64,000 nucleotides of DNA, taken from NCBI GenBank assembly GCA_013397865.1, contig VZTI01000618.1, positions 827,585 to 891,584 of the forward strand. Reading direction: 5' to 3'. This document shows positions 12,101 to 27,100 of the stretch, piece by piece. The translations under genes and the position numbers were made by a program. The DNA is from Struthidea cinerea (Eukaryota > Chordata > Aves > Passeriformes > Corcoracidae). The notes beneath the pieces are model-generated. The model did not search any database. It was not told where the DNA came from and was given only the letters and a program-made list of their open reading frames with translations. Numbering within the stretch: the first letter of the stretch is position 1; every line of letters starts with the position of its first letter.

Positions 12101-15100
12101 GAGCTGCCACAAGTATCACTGAGAGTTTCACACAAAGATTTGAGGTAGTTCACAGGCTTTACTATTTTTACTTAAATCCAGGATGAATGTTTACAACCTG
12201 TCATTAATCAAGGAGTTGTGCTCTCGTAATGACTACTCATTTCAAGAATGAAGACTTTTGGAAGTAATTTTCCAACCAAATTAATTAGACTATTTTCAGA
12301 ATTTCTACTGGAGCCTGTCCCATTTTTACTTAGCATTATAATCTAAGAAATAAAGGAATTAAGTCATAGTTGTATATACCTCATGAGAAAGCATGATTGG
12401 CCAAATCAACAGCAGCGTTAAGAAAATAGATCAACTCTTGCTTAATTAAATATTTGACAGAACAGTGGAGCATCACAACAGTTAATCTGACTCAGAGCAC
12501 TCTGTGCTATCTAGGGAAATGACACGGTTCTCTAAAAATATTTACTTTGGTATGTTGTGTCAAGTGATGGATTGTACAGCTTTTCAAGCCACAAGAGATG
12601 CCCACAACAAAAAGCTTCCTGCTGTTAATCAAACTCCAGCACTCAGTACTTTATTTTCTCAGGCTGTTGAACAGACCTACAGGAGGAGTGTTAAAAGCTG
12701 GCAGAACTGCTCCCTTGCTACAGCTCCCTCAATGACTGTATTTATTTATGACTGTATTTTATTTAACAAGGCAGATTTTCATTCTGAATGTAAGATCTCC
12801 CATACTATAAACTAGTTATGTATGGCGACAGGAAGCAGCAGTATTAATTTCAAGCTGTGTATGTTGTGCGTCGTTCTTTATCCAGCAGTTTGCTCAGGTT
12901 TGCTACGTGATGCATTGTGCAGAGCTAAATGTTATTTTTTTCCTTCCCCTTAACTGGTCTCAAATAAAATGAGTACGCCACTCCTTGCATATCTTTGTCC
13001 TAAAAATGTGTCACCCACCTGCATTTTTTGGAGACAGAAAGACAGCAATAAGAATATTTCTCCTGGATGCTAGAAGATACTGCAGAATAAATAGAGAGGA
13101 AGTAATTCATATGTAGAAACAGCTAGTGCCTTGCAATATGCTTTCGTAGGAAATAAATTGATTTTAGAAACAGGAACAACTGAGGCTTTTTACATGAACA
13201 TTTCTGTCCTGGAAAAAAAAATACACATTCGAGATGCTCCTCATTTCTGAGTTAGGGACCCGTTCCTATAGGCAGGTCTGCTCCCAGACTTGTACTTTCA
13301 AATAAAGACGGTCACATTGCAGCACAGGCAACTGTCAAAGGCTGTGGTTTTGGATAAGGCCCTTAGGCACCATTTTCCAAGAGATATGCTTTATAATCTG
13401 AATGAAAGTGAAAATTTGGAAAAAAAAAGAACTTGAAACATGCTGCCGTTAGTCAAAACTGAAACTCTGGTCATGGAAATGAAATGTGAAGATTTCAGAT
13501 TTGGAGACAGCTGCCTATCTCAGATCACAGCCATAAGGCTTGCAATAACTTACAAAATCGCTTGCATTTTCTAAAATAAATACCAGATGTTTGTTTATCA
13601 TATGTGCAGAAAGTTAAATGTCAAATAATTGCAGGGAAATGCATTTGATGTTCATCTTCAAAAGTACCATATTTCAACACCACATCTCTTCACAGTCACT
13701 CTAACATGAAACACAAGTTCTTGAAACAAGAAGGCCAAAACAAAAAGCTGGTTATTAAAGATTTATATTACAATCATAGCTGGAGTAGCTTGCATCCAAG
13801 AAAAATGGGTTACCTCTGATCATGTTAACTCTTGGAGACTTCTTTGGAGAGGACATACTATGTTGACTGGAACTTACACAGTCCATGGACTCTATAGACA
13901 TAAGCCTTCCAGATGCAAAAGAATTCCTATCTGTTTGGTGACACAGCTGTTCCAGTGCTATTACCCTCTGCTCTGATTCCTCTAGAAAAAATAGAGAAGA
14001 GCTGTGTCTTATCACAGCTATACTTTGGTACCTTCAGGTTCCAGTTGTTACCAGCAATTGATATGGTTGAACTTCAACTCTGAATAGTCCCTGTAACATT
14101 TACAATCTGTGTTTTATGAACAATTTTTTGCATTTTATAAAAAAAACAAAGTTTCAACAAACATTGTAACAAAAACAAAATGCATCACAAAGTGATTAAT
14201 GAGGGGGAGCTTAACAGCCCATTAAAATATGTCATGCAGTTTCCAACGTAGTCTTCTACATAATTCATTTCTATCACCTTGCTTAAAGAAGATTGCTACA
14301 TTTAGAGCTTAATTTGCAAACATACTTAGGCACCACGGAGGGGTGCACAGTGTTGCGATTCTGTTTGCATGCACCTGGAGAGGAGCAGTTCGCCTCCGGA
14401 GGCCACTGCAAAGAACTGTCAAAGGGAGGTAAATGCCTTAAGCCCTACCTCTCTCTTGGACCTTTTCATTGACACTGAGTTAGTACTAAAAATTGCAAGA
14501 GACACTTCTGCTGCTCTGCTGCTTAATCTCACCTTTCTTGTTTGCACTGCTTCTTTCTCACAAAACACTGATGGAGAAGTGTTATTCTTCTTTCCTCTAT
14601 CAGCTTTTGAGCAAACAGCCCCTGGCATGCAGCAGGTCTGGGGTCACAGCTTGCTTTTGCAAGAGGTTTAAAGCTGTGCTGAACACTTGAGCTGTCAGAC
14701 TCCAGGCACTCCAGGAGAGGACAACTGTTGACATAGTTCCAGTTTTCAAGAAGCACATAAAGATTTGCTGGCCTGGAGAGAGAGCGCATCTATGTGAAGA
14801 GATGTTCTCTCTAACAAAAAGAGAGCCCTCCCTCCTCCTGAGTAATGTCTTACTCAGTTACTGGAGCCAGGAGTGCTAATGATGTTGCCTTTCCTTCCTT
14901 ACTTATAGGCAATGAATTAGAAGTCCCCTCAGGGTCTCCCCATCTCCCAGCGAGAGAATTCTGACAGGTTTTAGGCATAAAGGTAGATGTTTATATCCAT
15001 TGTGTGTTTAGGACTTAATCCCGGGCACTGAGATAGATGCTATAGTATATTCAGTGCCCTGGAGTTAAGAAGGGGTATTGAATCCCAGAATTTGGGAACG

Positions 15101-18100
15101 AGCAAAATTTGGGGGCCTGAATTTTTCTGACAGGACAAGCCTGAGACCTGAATGGTCAGTGACTGGTAGCAATTATTAGGCCAGGCATCAAATAATCAAA
15201 ACTTTCCCTCAGCCGCCAATGTTAAATTTTAACTTGGCTTCAAATACCTAGAACTCTTGCAGTAGGCCATTGCTTGACTTTATTCACAATGAAGTACTCA
15301 CTGTATATTAAAAAGCCTCTACTAGAATAATTTCAAATCAGTTGGAATGGTGCAGGCTTGGGACCCTAATCATTTAAAAACTGAAGAGCTGTTTCAAATT
15401 GTAAGAGAAGCAGATCATTTAAATAACTTAGCTCTGCGCTCCCTCAGACTTCCAGATTTTCAAGTGCACTTCAGCCTGGAAGTGAATGTGGTATTGGACA
15501 TAACTCAGTGCAGCACACTTTACAATCAGCAGAGTACAGCTTGGAGAGCATTTGAAGTTAAGCTGAGATTGCTCAGAGCAATGATGCCCAGATTCCTCCA
15601 TTAACTTTCAGATTGCAACAATCTAACATCTGAGACTCTCCAGTTACTTTAAATCACTTGATTGTTTTTGTGAGGTGGTGCTGGGATTTTTTTTTTTTTT
15701 TTTTTTTTNNNNNNNNNNNNNNNNNNNNNNNNNNNTTTTTTTTTTGAGACTGAATTTTTTTTTCTCACACAAAGACAAAATGTTGCAGTATTTCACCCCT
15801 AAAGAAAAGGGCTAAAATGTTACATATAGACTTTATGAGCCTTAAAAACTGGGGCAGGGACTTTGCCCTGAAAGCCAGTTCTATCTGTCACACACAAGGC
15901 TGCTATTCTTGTGTTGGAGGACTCCAAAATGCCTTTCATATGACATGGGCACTGAGAGAGCAGACACTGTCCTCAACAGCATTTCCTTCAGCCTGTTGAG
16001 AGAGAATGCAGAGCATGTTGATTTAACTGCTCCAATGCCTTTGGATATATGACATATATCCAGGAAAAAGGATGCCTGTGGGACACAGGACACATATATT
16101 CTGCATCCTACATATTTTGGAAATACTGAAAAAGCCTGGGACATTCATGGGGCCATTCAGTTGAGAAGGGTTAATTCAACCTATTATTATCCTACTAAGC
16201 TCTGGACAAATGAAGTTAAGGGAATAAATTACACTGATTAATATTTTGTGAATTGTGTCATTTTATATTGCAATTAAATTACCTGCTTTAGGAAACAAAG
16301 AGAAGGTTCTAGCTGCAGAGAAAGAGGGTGAAGAATTTGATTTTAATTGGTTTGTTGTTGTGGCTAAAAAGAGGCTGTAAGGAAATGGCAGAGGTTTCAA
16401 AGCTGTGGTCACCAACCTGACTGTGAGAAAATTTTGTGCCCAGTTTCAGCTATTTGGCAGCAGGACTTGTGCACTGGGATAGGGTTTCTTTTGCCAGCAG
16501 AACTGAGTAGCCAGCTACTTTAGTAGCTGTGTTCCTGCACCCCATGTCATTCTCCCAAATATGTTAGTTCTTTGATGCCGCATGATGAACTAGATAAGGA
16601 AAAGACCTGGATGAAAAACGAATAATGGGGGAGAGCAAGGTTACCCTAAATCACTTGTCCATTTGTAAAGGACAATGTACTTCCATGAGAGAAGGAGAAA
16701 GAGAGAGAAGAGTGAAGAAGAGAGATGACCTCTAACGCACATTCATGTGCATTTCTCCAGCGAGTTCAAAATGACATTGTTTTCTAATGATAGAAGTTCG
16801 TGGCATTTGACAGTTGGAATAGAATTTCTGCACTTGTGCTAATGCTTCTTTCTGTTTTCTTCAAATACATCATACAGTACAAGCAACTAATTTGCCTTTT
16901 TCCTGACAAAATCACACAGTGATTTGTAATTATCTTGTGACCAGAATATACATTTCTTCTCTTCTATTTGCAAGTGATGATCTTCTGGGTTTTAGCAGAA
17001 TTCTTGTTATCATTCCCTAAGTGCACAACTTTGACATTATCCTAGTAAATTCCATCCCATTTCTACTGCTACAGTCCTCAGGGTCACTCAGTTCTCAGTG
17101 CGTGAGTCTCCTCTGTATCAGCAATGCCTTGCAGCTTTGTGTCCTTAGAGAATTTCATTAGCATCTATGCAAGTGCTTAATGAAAGTATTAACTGAGGTT
17201 GTCCAGCAGACTGGTCCTTGAGGAACTTCTCTAGTAACTCCTCTGCACTCTGGTGGTTCCCACTCACGCTGGTGGTGTCTCTGGTTCCTCCCTCACAGAG
17301 GAAAGAGAATTCTCTGGCATGTGAGTAACGTTCCTGGCTAATTAGGCAAATCTTCCCATCTTCTGTGATGACACTGTTTACAAAGGAGGAGATTGTGTCT
17401 GTGTTATTATCAACAATATTTTGCAGTTTGCTTTATATAAAATCCTTATTATTTTTGTAAAAAATGGTGAGGTAGAAGGGGTGCCACTGCTGCAATGTTT
17501 TTATGCTCTGAAGTGACTGTCCTCACATTCCAAATTATTCTCTACCACAGGTAGACCTGGGCCTTCTCCGCTTTGTTTCTGGAATTGGGACCCAAGGAGC
17601 CATCTCAAAAGAAACAAAGAAAGAATATTATCTGAAAACATATCGTGTAGATGTCAGCTCCAACGGAGAGGATTGGATTACATTAAAGGAGGGAAACAAG
17701 CCTGTTGTAAGTATTTTTTTTTCTTTTATTATCTCTCTTCAGCTGAGAAATAGTCTGTTGAACTGCTTGGTTGCTATCATCTGTTTAAAAAAAAAGGAAT
17801 AAGTTTTAGTCAGGTTGATCAGTATTAACAATTTCCCAAATCCAAAAGACAGCTTGTGTCTCAGTAGTAATGGGCCACAGAAATTGTTTATGCAATGCCT
17901 AGAGCAGCTGAAAATGGTGCAAGGTGCTGCCCTATCTATTGAACTCACCATAATTCAAGTAATTTTGTGTCTTTTTCCTGGAGTGTTCTGCTGTTTCCCG
18001 TTTTGTCAGAGATTTTCTATGTGACCTTGAGAAAAACATTATGCAGAACTTTTCAAAAAATGTGTCTGTCCATTATCTGCAGTGAAGCTCTGGATATGCA

Positions 18101-21100
18101 AGGTGTCAGTGCCTCAGCTCCCTGTGCATCGCCATGCAGGAGTGCTAGCAAGTGATTAGTGGTTTGTTAGACTTCCAAGTATCTTAGTGATGGGGGTCAT
18201 GCAGACAGATGATTAGGCACATCTTTCCATCCTTATAGATTTTTATCACCTTTCCATTTATCAGCAGATTTGCTCTCTGTGACCTCCCAATGAAACAGCT
18301 TTAGACACTTGTAAGAAAAATTGTCATTATCCGCTACCATGAGCATAAAGCTCATTACTGAGAAGTCAATTCTGCTCCAGCTCTCACATGAATAGCCCCA
18401 GTGAGGCTGTGCCTCCCTTCCCACCTCGCTCAGGATGTGCCTGGGAGCAGCAGCCCCAGAGGCTGCCAGGGACTGATGCAACTGGAAAGGTTTTGTGGTA
18501 CCTCCCTTCAAAACAGCTTTTTGGTGACCCTTCTGTAAAGACACAGAAGAGCTGTGCAACATCAAACTGTATCAGTGTAACCCTATCTAGCTCTAAATAT
18601 TTGGTTACTGGTTTGTCCCTGACTCATCTGTAAGTGCTATGCCAAGTCCACTACATTTATCTAATCAATATGGTAGCAGTGTTTAACAAATACATCTTGC
18701 TTTTATGAAGCACTTTGGAAAACAATAAAAGATGAGTGCTGAAAGCTTCTCTTTGACAGGTATTATCCTGGTTTTACTGGAAGTTCTAAAGGTCAAATGA
18801 CACAATGTGGGCACTGTACAGTGATGTATATAAAGATACAATAACTGACTTGCCCAAAGTCACAAGAGGGGCCAGCACAGTGGCTGGTATGAGGCACGGG
18901 GTTTCCTGGCTCTGGATTCTGTAATCCAAACAAATGCTTCTTTCAAAATCAGACCATGCCTGATTTTCATTACCAGCTTCAATTTATAAACTCTCCAAGA
19001 GTGTATTTTACATGAGTTTCTCCTGCACATGCTGTCCTTAATTAGTGACAACATTTCCTAAACCTGTGTCACTTGTACAACGGGTTCATTTAAAAAATCA
19101 GGTTTCTAAAATGGCAGTATTTTGCTGTTGATCAAGACAAGAAAAAAGTATGCACCAGTCTCCCTCCCAGATATTTTAATTCAAATTAAAAGTTTGCAGC
19201 TGCAGATCTCAAGGCAGCCGTACACTAGTGTTGCACTAACTACATATAAGGACCTGTGTACTTTTGAGAAAAGACTCATTTTCTTTATCAGATGCAAACT
19301 TTGAGAAAACTACAGCAGGTCCTCACTGAAAAAAAAAAGTTGCTGGAAAGAAATGCAACTCCATTGAAAATCTCTTGCTAGCTATGAAACTCTTATCTTA
19401 AATTACTTGAGATGTAACTGAGCTTTATGAGTTGACAGCTGTGTGCTGTTGGCCTCCGCTCCAAATTAGTGCCGTTACTGTAAGGAACAAACAGGAAAGT
19501 AGGATGGTGTGTGTAAGAAATGGGAGAATCTCCCATAAAAGGAGAGGGGTCTGTATCCATGGAAAACAACAGGAAATTGGTCCCCTCTATGTGAGGAAGA
19601 AGCAGGAAGCTGAATCACCTTCTTTGGACTGGAACATTGCAAGGTTTCGGCTGTGTTAGGAAGGAGTGTGTCTGCAGGATCCTCAACATGAAAGCACAGC
19701 ACAATCGTGTGCTTCTGGTGGAAGTCTCATTGTTCATCTAATTTGACTGCCAGCCTCGGGGGATGCAGGGAAAATCTTAGAGCCTGCTATACAGATTTTG
19801 AATAGACTTCCATCTCAATATGCAAGGAGAAAGAAATTCTGAGAACTGGTTGAAAAGGATTTGAAAACAGGAGGTTCACAAAGCAAGGTTTGCACAACAC
19901 ACTTTGCAAAATCTTAAGCCCAAGGACACCAAAATAATATATATTTTTATCATAACTCCATAAAGGATTTTTATGTGGTCTAATTGAAATCCAAACCTTT
20001 AATTTGAGCCTGAGATTCTGTAGCTTTCTGCATCATTCTACAAGCATACAAGAAATAAAACTGCTCTAATGGGGCATTGGGGGATTCTTCCAGGACACAG
20101 AAGTCCTTGGGTGACAAAGATCAGTGTATGTCATTCCTGCATATAGATCTGGGCATTAGGAACACCATGTTTAGTATCACTGAATACCTTACCTCTTCAT
20201 TTTTCCTCCCCAAAGAAAGTAAACCTATCTGCAAAAATTGTGTTAGGAGATTAATGGAATAGTTTCACATCCAAGTATTTTGTATCAGCCACCACAACCA
20301 ACCCTGGTTAGACCTCATATCATAACTATCTGTAAAACACAGAACTGTAAACACCATTTAAGAGAAAGCCTAACAAATATATACTTTTTCTTTCCACACA
20401 AAGGTGTTTCAAGGGAATAGCAATCCCACTGATGTTGTGTACAGACCTTTTGCCAAACCAGTTTTAACACGGTTTGTGCGAATTAGACCTGTGTCCTGGG
20501 AAAATGGAGTTTCACTGAGATTTGAAGTTTATGGCTGCAAGATAACAGGTAGGTCTTGGGAAGGATTATAAAATCAGGGGAATTTATTCTGCCTATGCTG
20601 TGGGAATTATTTTTATGAGTAAAATTCATGATCACGATTTCCACTGTGGTCTGAATGTAGGAATGGTAAAAAAAATGAAAATAAAACACCACAACCCAAA
20701 CATCCAGTGTTATCTGAATGTTTTTCTGACATTATGTTTTAGTTTTAAGTACTTTTCTTGCAATTACTTTACAGCTTCATGCAAAATTCCTGAGATACAT
20801 GGGTATTTTGCAAATTGCCATCTTATTTTTCCCTCCTAACCCTCCAGTCTCACTCTCTCATGTCTGCTATTCATAGGTAGTTCTCAGCAGGTTTCGCAAG
20901 GAACAAACGTACATAACTAGGTTTAAAAGCATGGCAAGGTACAAACACTTAGATCTGAAGCCTGTGCAAGTAATGGTGTTTATAGTCAAGTTCCCAGTCG
21001 TGATCAGTATTGTAATGTAATTCCTTTATATCACACAGTTACCTGTCAAAAATTATTTAGATTTTTTTTTTTTTTTAGAGTTTTAGGTTTTCTATAATTT

Positions 21101-24100
21101 CTACACGGTGGAAGTGCCTTTCTGTGTAATGTAAAAATACAGTTTACGGTTGAAAGAAAATGTTAATGATTTATTAGGCTTTACAAAGCTAATTTTTCTA
21201 CCACATTTTTTAGCACTTAATACAGTTCAATGCCACTAATTTTTAATAGTTCTAGGGATAATTTTTTTCCTCTTAGGGTGTTTTTTAGTCTTGAAAATGT
21301 TTCTTAGAACTGGTTTCCATAAAGCAGGAAAATAAGATTACTGATTAGCTTGTTAGAGAATTCCAAGTTGTATTCTATGTAATCTTTTCAGATTACATGT
21401 AGGTAATCAGAACTACTGTTACATTCTATATTAGAATTCTTCATTCCTTGTTAGCAGCTACTTCTAAATTATCTTCATCTAGGATCATAAGAGAAGCAAC
21501 TATTCTGTGTCACCTGAAAAAGTCTGAGAGACCAAAGAAATGCATTAGGAAAATCTCAAGTGCAACAATATATTATATTTTAATGTGTGAAGATTCCCAT
21601 TTCCGATGTCGCCAAAATTAAGTAATCTGCAACCAGGTTTTGGGTGGTTTTGGAAGTTTTCTCTGAGGAAATATTCACAAATTCAGATGGCCCTGCACTC
21701 TTTGCCTTAGCAAGAAGAATAGAAAACAAGAATATAATAGGGTTTTCTGATCCTTTTGGTTCCCACCAAGCCAAAAATACTTGTGGTATTTTGGTACTTC
21801 CTGCCAAAACTAGGATGTGCAAGTTTGAACAAATGAGAATTATATACAAATCCAATAGATTATTTTGGATGTAAAAAATAAATAAGTAATTAGTTATGAT
21901 AGTTGAATTGACTGACTTGTCCTGTTTCTGTTTTGGCACTTGTTCAGAATAACTATTTAATTTATTTGGGTTTTTTTTCTCTGTAGATTATCCTTGCTCT
22001 GGGATGCTGGGTATGGTGTCTGGCCTTATTCCTGACTCTCAGATCACTGCATCTACTCAAGTGGATCGAAACTGGATCCCAGAAAATGCTCGCCTCATAA
22101 CGAGCCGTTCAGGTTGGGCACTGCCACCAACTACGCATCCATATACAAATGAATGGCTTCAAATAGACCTTGGTGAGGAAAAAATAGTGAGGGGCATAAT
22201 TGTCCAAGGAGGCAAGCACCGAGAGAACAAAGTGTTCATGAAAAAATTCAAAATTGGCTACAGCAACAATGGATCAGATTGGAAAATGATCATGGATTCC
22301 AGCAAGAAAAAGATTAAGGTAAGGGCAAAAACTGCTCTAAGGGAAAGTTGAGTTGGAAAAACAAAGTTTGCATTACATTTTCTGCACACCTCTATCTGAC
22401 CTTAGAAAAGGCACACAGCTGGGGTGAAGCCAAGTAGGAGGACTCCAAGGGCAGCAGCCCTGAAGGAATGCTGTGGGAGCTGTCCCATGCCTGAGGGCAG
22501 GCGTTGGCCTTAGGACATTTGCCTCTCTGGCAGCAAGTTTTGCTTATTCAACAGCTAGTTCAGCCTTGACTCCTGGCAACATTGGTGCCCCTGTGGCCCC
22601 CAATTTACTGCAAAATCCCATGCAATGGGATTTAAAAGTCGGCTCTAAAGAAACAAAATCTAAAACTGACAGTGAAGAAATTTGAGACAAATTTATCTGA
22701 ATTACTTTGCTTCTTTTCTGTCAGAGCTATAGAACGAGAATGGTGTTTTTCAGCTCAATGGGGTACCTGTTGTATTTCTGAACTGCCTGTAAATTGCTTT
22801 GAGAGTTTCACAGGCTCTCTGTAATGATCTGATCGAAGTCCCTCTAAAAGAAAGTGATGAAGTTTTTGTCATGTTGTCCCATCCCAAGTGAGAAGTACTA
22901 TTGTACTGTCACAAGGGAAGCATCTTGGAGGTTGCTTGGGAAGACATTTATAGAGGAGGGCCAAATTAATTGCTGGGTTAGATTCCAAAGAAAATTATTG
23001 TGGCCCAGAAAAGTTTCTGGGAATGTACCTATTTTGGCTTGTCTTTGGGTGTACGCATTTCAGAACCTAAATTGCACTGAGGGTTTAGCTTATTTACACC
23101 AAATCTCACCTAAGTCTTCCATCCCATTTTGCTATCACTGCTCACAAAGTGCATTTTTGCCTCAAAAGGCACAACTCTTTTTCAGTCTTCCTACCCAGTT
23201 CCTTGAGGAAATTAATAGGCATGCAGCCCTGCTCACAAATGGGTGCTGTAGTACTGGGATGACCAGGGAATCATATACCAAAATGTGCCCTCAAAAGGCA
23301 AATCATTGTGGTGCTTGGCAGATGGGAATTCTGAGATTTGCTCCATATCTCATCTGTGTTAGCTTGAAAATTAGATGTAAAAGCTGTTTTGCCGTATAGA
23401 CTCATCCATTGGAGGAACCTGTGTTTCCTTAAAGGAAAAGCTGAGTGGGCCCATGGATATAGCTTTTCCAGGCACATTTGGTAAATATTGGACTTCATTC
23501 TCTCGTGTTTTAATCTCACTGAATATGTCTGCATTTTCTCACTTTTCATCATTTGTTTGGGGGATTAAAACTAAACGGATTCAGCCTTTGCAGTCATCTC
23601 CATTCTCTTGTTACCATGAGTTTTGACTTCATCATAAAGTGTGAAGGGAGTGTAAATCAACAATGGGATCTTACCATTTTCTTTCTAAAATAGATGTTGT
23701 TTTGACATGTACTTCTACACTGTGGCTCAACGAGGGAGAAAAATAATGCCATATGCTTTCGAAGCAGCGTGCCGTCTGCTGCATGGCTTTCTGTTTTCTA
23801 ATACAGGCACTTGCCATCATTGTCAGAAGTTAGCAGTTTGACAAGAAAACTAGTGTGCTAACTCATGCACTGAGCCCATCCTCAGCTTTCATCACCACCA
23901 GAAATTAACTTTCAAGATTAATGGAATAGAGAGGGCTGGAATTCAAATCTCTTGTGGCATAATTATAATCCTTCCTAAAAATTCAATATATTTAATAAAC
24001 TTTCTTCCAAAGCACAAGTCTTCTTTAAAGAGAATAGGATAAATCCCATGATTTTGGAGTCTGAGGAATTTAAAATGTTAATACTGGAATGTAGTGTTTT

Positions 24101-27100
24101 TAACTGTAAGTAGAGCTGGATGGGACAGGATGCTATAATGAGTCACAGCAGGAACGTGGATTAGAAACAGCCCTGTTATATGAAATGAAACACATCGTTT
24201 CACTTGGTTAAAGTCATGACTTTCAATAAACAAACAACTGCATTTTAGGAAAAGAAAGAGCAGTGACAGGCTAAACATAACAACAGAGTATGTCCAAGGG
24301 GTGAAACATCACCTTGTTTCTTAACGTGATCTTGTCATTCATGCCTGCAGCTGCTTTCACAAAGCCTACCATAACTCCTTCCTCTTTGGCTGACCCAATT
24401 TCAGATATTTTTGAGTGTGCAAAATATTTCCGCCTGTAACCTAGCTCAAGCACTCAAAGGAGTGAAAGTCACAAATCATCAAACAACCATGCAGAACTCC
24501 ATTTCAAGATCCAATTTGTATTCTTGTCCATAGGCGAGCCTACTCCATAAAGTCATCTTTCTCTTTCATACTTCTTTCCTCCTTCCGCTTTTTATGGGGG
24601 TTGGATGAGTTGTTTGGCAGGGAGGGGAGGGGGTTTGCTGTTGTTTTTTACAGTTCCTCTCATCATTTCTGGTACAAGAAATTTCGGAACATCCTGCCAT
24701 TTGGAACATCCTTTTAAAATTTTTCTGCAATGTTTATTTTGATTTTAAAATATGTTAGGCAGATTTTTTTCCACTCACCTTCTTAGCTTTTCATTTATTT
24801 AACTATTATTTATTAGAACTTATCTTTGTAGTGGAGTAAAGCAATTTGTGACATAGCCTGTATAAAGGACACCACAAAGTGAAGTTTTGCTGTACACTCC
24901 TCTCTCATCTCCCACAAAGAGTATCAGTATGTGTTTTAAATGAACAGTCAAAATTGAATCACAGGCAGCTCTGCTCTACAAAGGACAATGATTCAATGTA
25001 ATTCTAGATGCCTATTGAATCCTAATGTCTATGTGTCAGTACTCCAGTAGTGATGTCTTTTATAAATCAGTTTTCATTATTATATGTTGCTATTAAGACT
25101 ACTATTAAAAAAGGGAGCAAGGATTCCTCAGATACATGTGTCTGTCTACTTTTTACACATAAAATGGCATTCATTCTTTCTCATATAGTAGGTAGCTTTT
25201 CTGATCATTTGCACTATATTGTTATTCAAATATAATAATATGTAATTCCATGTCAATTAGATCTGACAGGGCCTCTACACATGAATTTGTGACAACTGAC
25301 TTCCAAGCACTGGCAATACACTGGGTCAACCAGTGCCCCTTGAAGCCACCTTGGAGGTGCAATTTCCCTAGGAAGTAGGAGAAACAGCATTGATGTTGAA
25401 ATTATTTTTTAGTTTAGTTGTTCACAGTCTCCCATCACCATTGGCTTTTGTGACTGGCACTCTGTGGCCAGTAGCCAGAAGGATTGTGGACCATTGGATC
25501 ATAATGCAGAGGTGCACAGTAAAAACAAGGAAGGCTTTTAGAACTGCAGTGAATATACAGGAAGCAATCAGGTTTACCTGTGCTGGTTTTCTGCCTTAGG
25601 AATTCAGCCTGCTTTTCCCATAGCCTCTGTTTTCTCTGTCCCAGATCAATAGAAGGGGTTCATTGCAGGTTGAGCTTTGTTCTCATCCAAAATGAAGGGC
25701 ATCTGGTGCTTTCTTCCTGAAGAATGCTTCTGGTTTCATAGCTATGACTTGGAAGTATCTTACGGTAGCACTTCTAATCCCAAATTTGAACTGCAGTTCA
25801 AAGATGATTTTTAGAGTTTTGCCATTTCACTAAGTCATGGAAAAGGTGAAAATACTTTTACTTCATTGTTTTCATATCTGTACATGATGTTCTGAAGACA
25901 TTTTTTGCTATAAAATAGGGTAAAAATCACTGCTTTTGCCTATTCTAGGCTACAAAGCTTTCATGCCAAGGGCTGTTTCTTTGTTCAGTTGATTCATTCT
26001 AAGGACTGATCATCTACATGGAGGCACTTGAGGTGTTCCTATAAGTACAAATTATAATGTGTTCTAAATGCAAAAGATCACTGAAAAGAGAAACTGAAGG
26101 TATCAAACAAATGCCATTGAGAGTTTTATTATGTCTGAAGAACCCAAAGTGCAACTCAGAGAAGAGATTTTTTGTCTGAAATGTACATTTGCCGACCTGC
26201 CTTGCCTGTTGGATTATATTGCAGTTTTGTCAGGAAGCAGCTTTCTTCTTTCTTCTAATTCTTCTTCAATAGCAGGCTCACTGGAAGAACTCTTGCAGCT
26301 ACTGCTCCTGAAGTTTAATTTATGCCTTTTGAAATAGCTACAACTTGTGAAGCTCTGTCACTGGGGGAAATCAGATTGAAATTTTCTCTTGAATAGTTGG
26401 ATTATTATTGTAACCACTTAAAAGGTGACAGGATCTTCACCTCAGCCATTTTTTTTCCCTGAGAAGTGTTGGAAATGTCACCCAGTTAAACCTCAGAACA
26501 GAGCATCATTTAAAAACATGTCTCATTAAACACTCAGCTCTTGTTATGACCCTGATGGATTGGTTGCTACTGAGTTTATGAAAAATGAAATGCATTACTT
26601 TTCCGAGAAGCTTTAACAATGTATTTTCCATTCTCATTTAGGATAGGAATGCCTGACACTTATTAAGCCGTTAGAATCTAGCCTACTGCTCACCTAATTC
26701 AAAGGCGGGAGAATGAAGGGGAAAAGATGAGTGTGGAAAATAGCTTTTTCTTTTCCTTTTTTTTTTTTTAACAAGTAGCATTTTTCATGCTTTGCAGACT
26801 TTTGAAGGCAACACCAACTATGACACGCCTGAACTGCGGACTTTTGAACCTGTATTGACACGATTCATACGCGTCTACCCTGAGAGAGCCACACACGGGG
26901 GACTGGGGCTGCGAATGGAGCTGCTGGGCTGTGAACTTGAAGGTAATTGCTCTGCTAGAAATGAATGCACTTTATTATTTTCATAAATACATTCTCTACT
27001 TGATCTGCTGCTGAAGACTGCTGTGTCTGCACAGGCAGCACATCGGACTCTCGCTTCCATGACTGCCATTAGTGCTGTTTCTTGGCTTATTCAGATCCTC

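Larger units (their letters stand above)
146..17550 (+). other. NRP1: Intron 6 of NRP1 (17.4 kb)
   Basis: No coding exon is supported inside. Contents noted: a paired TATGCATGA motif near 3.85 kb, a CpG-rich patch at 10912-11079, a poly-T assembly gap at 15687-15745, an inverted-repeat cluster at 16042-16109 and a probable degraded LINE reverse-transcriptase fragment at about 16970-17250. The longest open frame (4581-5135, 184 codons) shows no recognisable domain and looks like chance. Confidence 0.9.

Noticed and set aside
22854..23399. 181-codon open frame on the + strand in intron 9
   Set aside because: Composition and motifs look random. It lies between confirmed NRP1 exons with no promoter or splice support.
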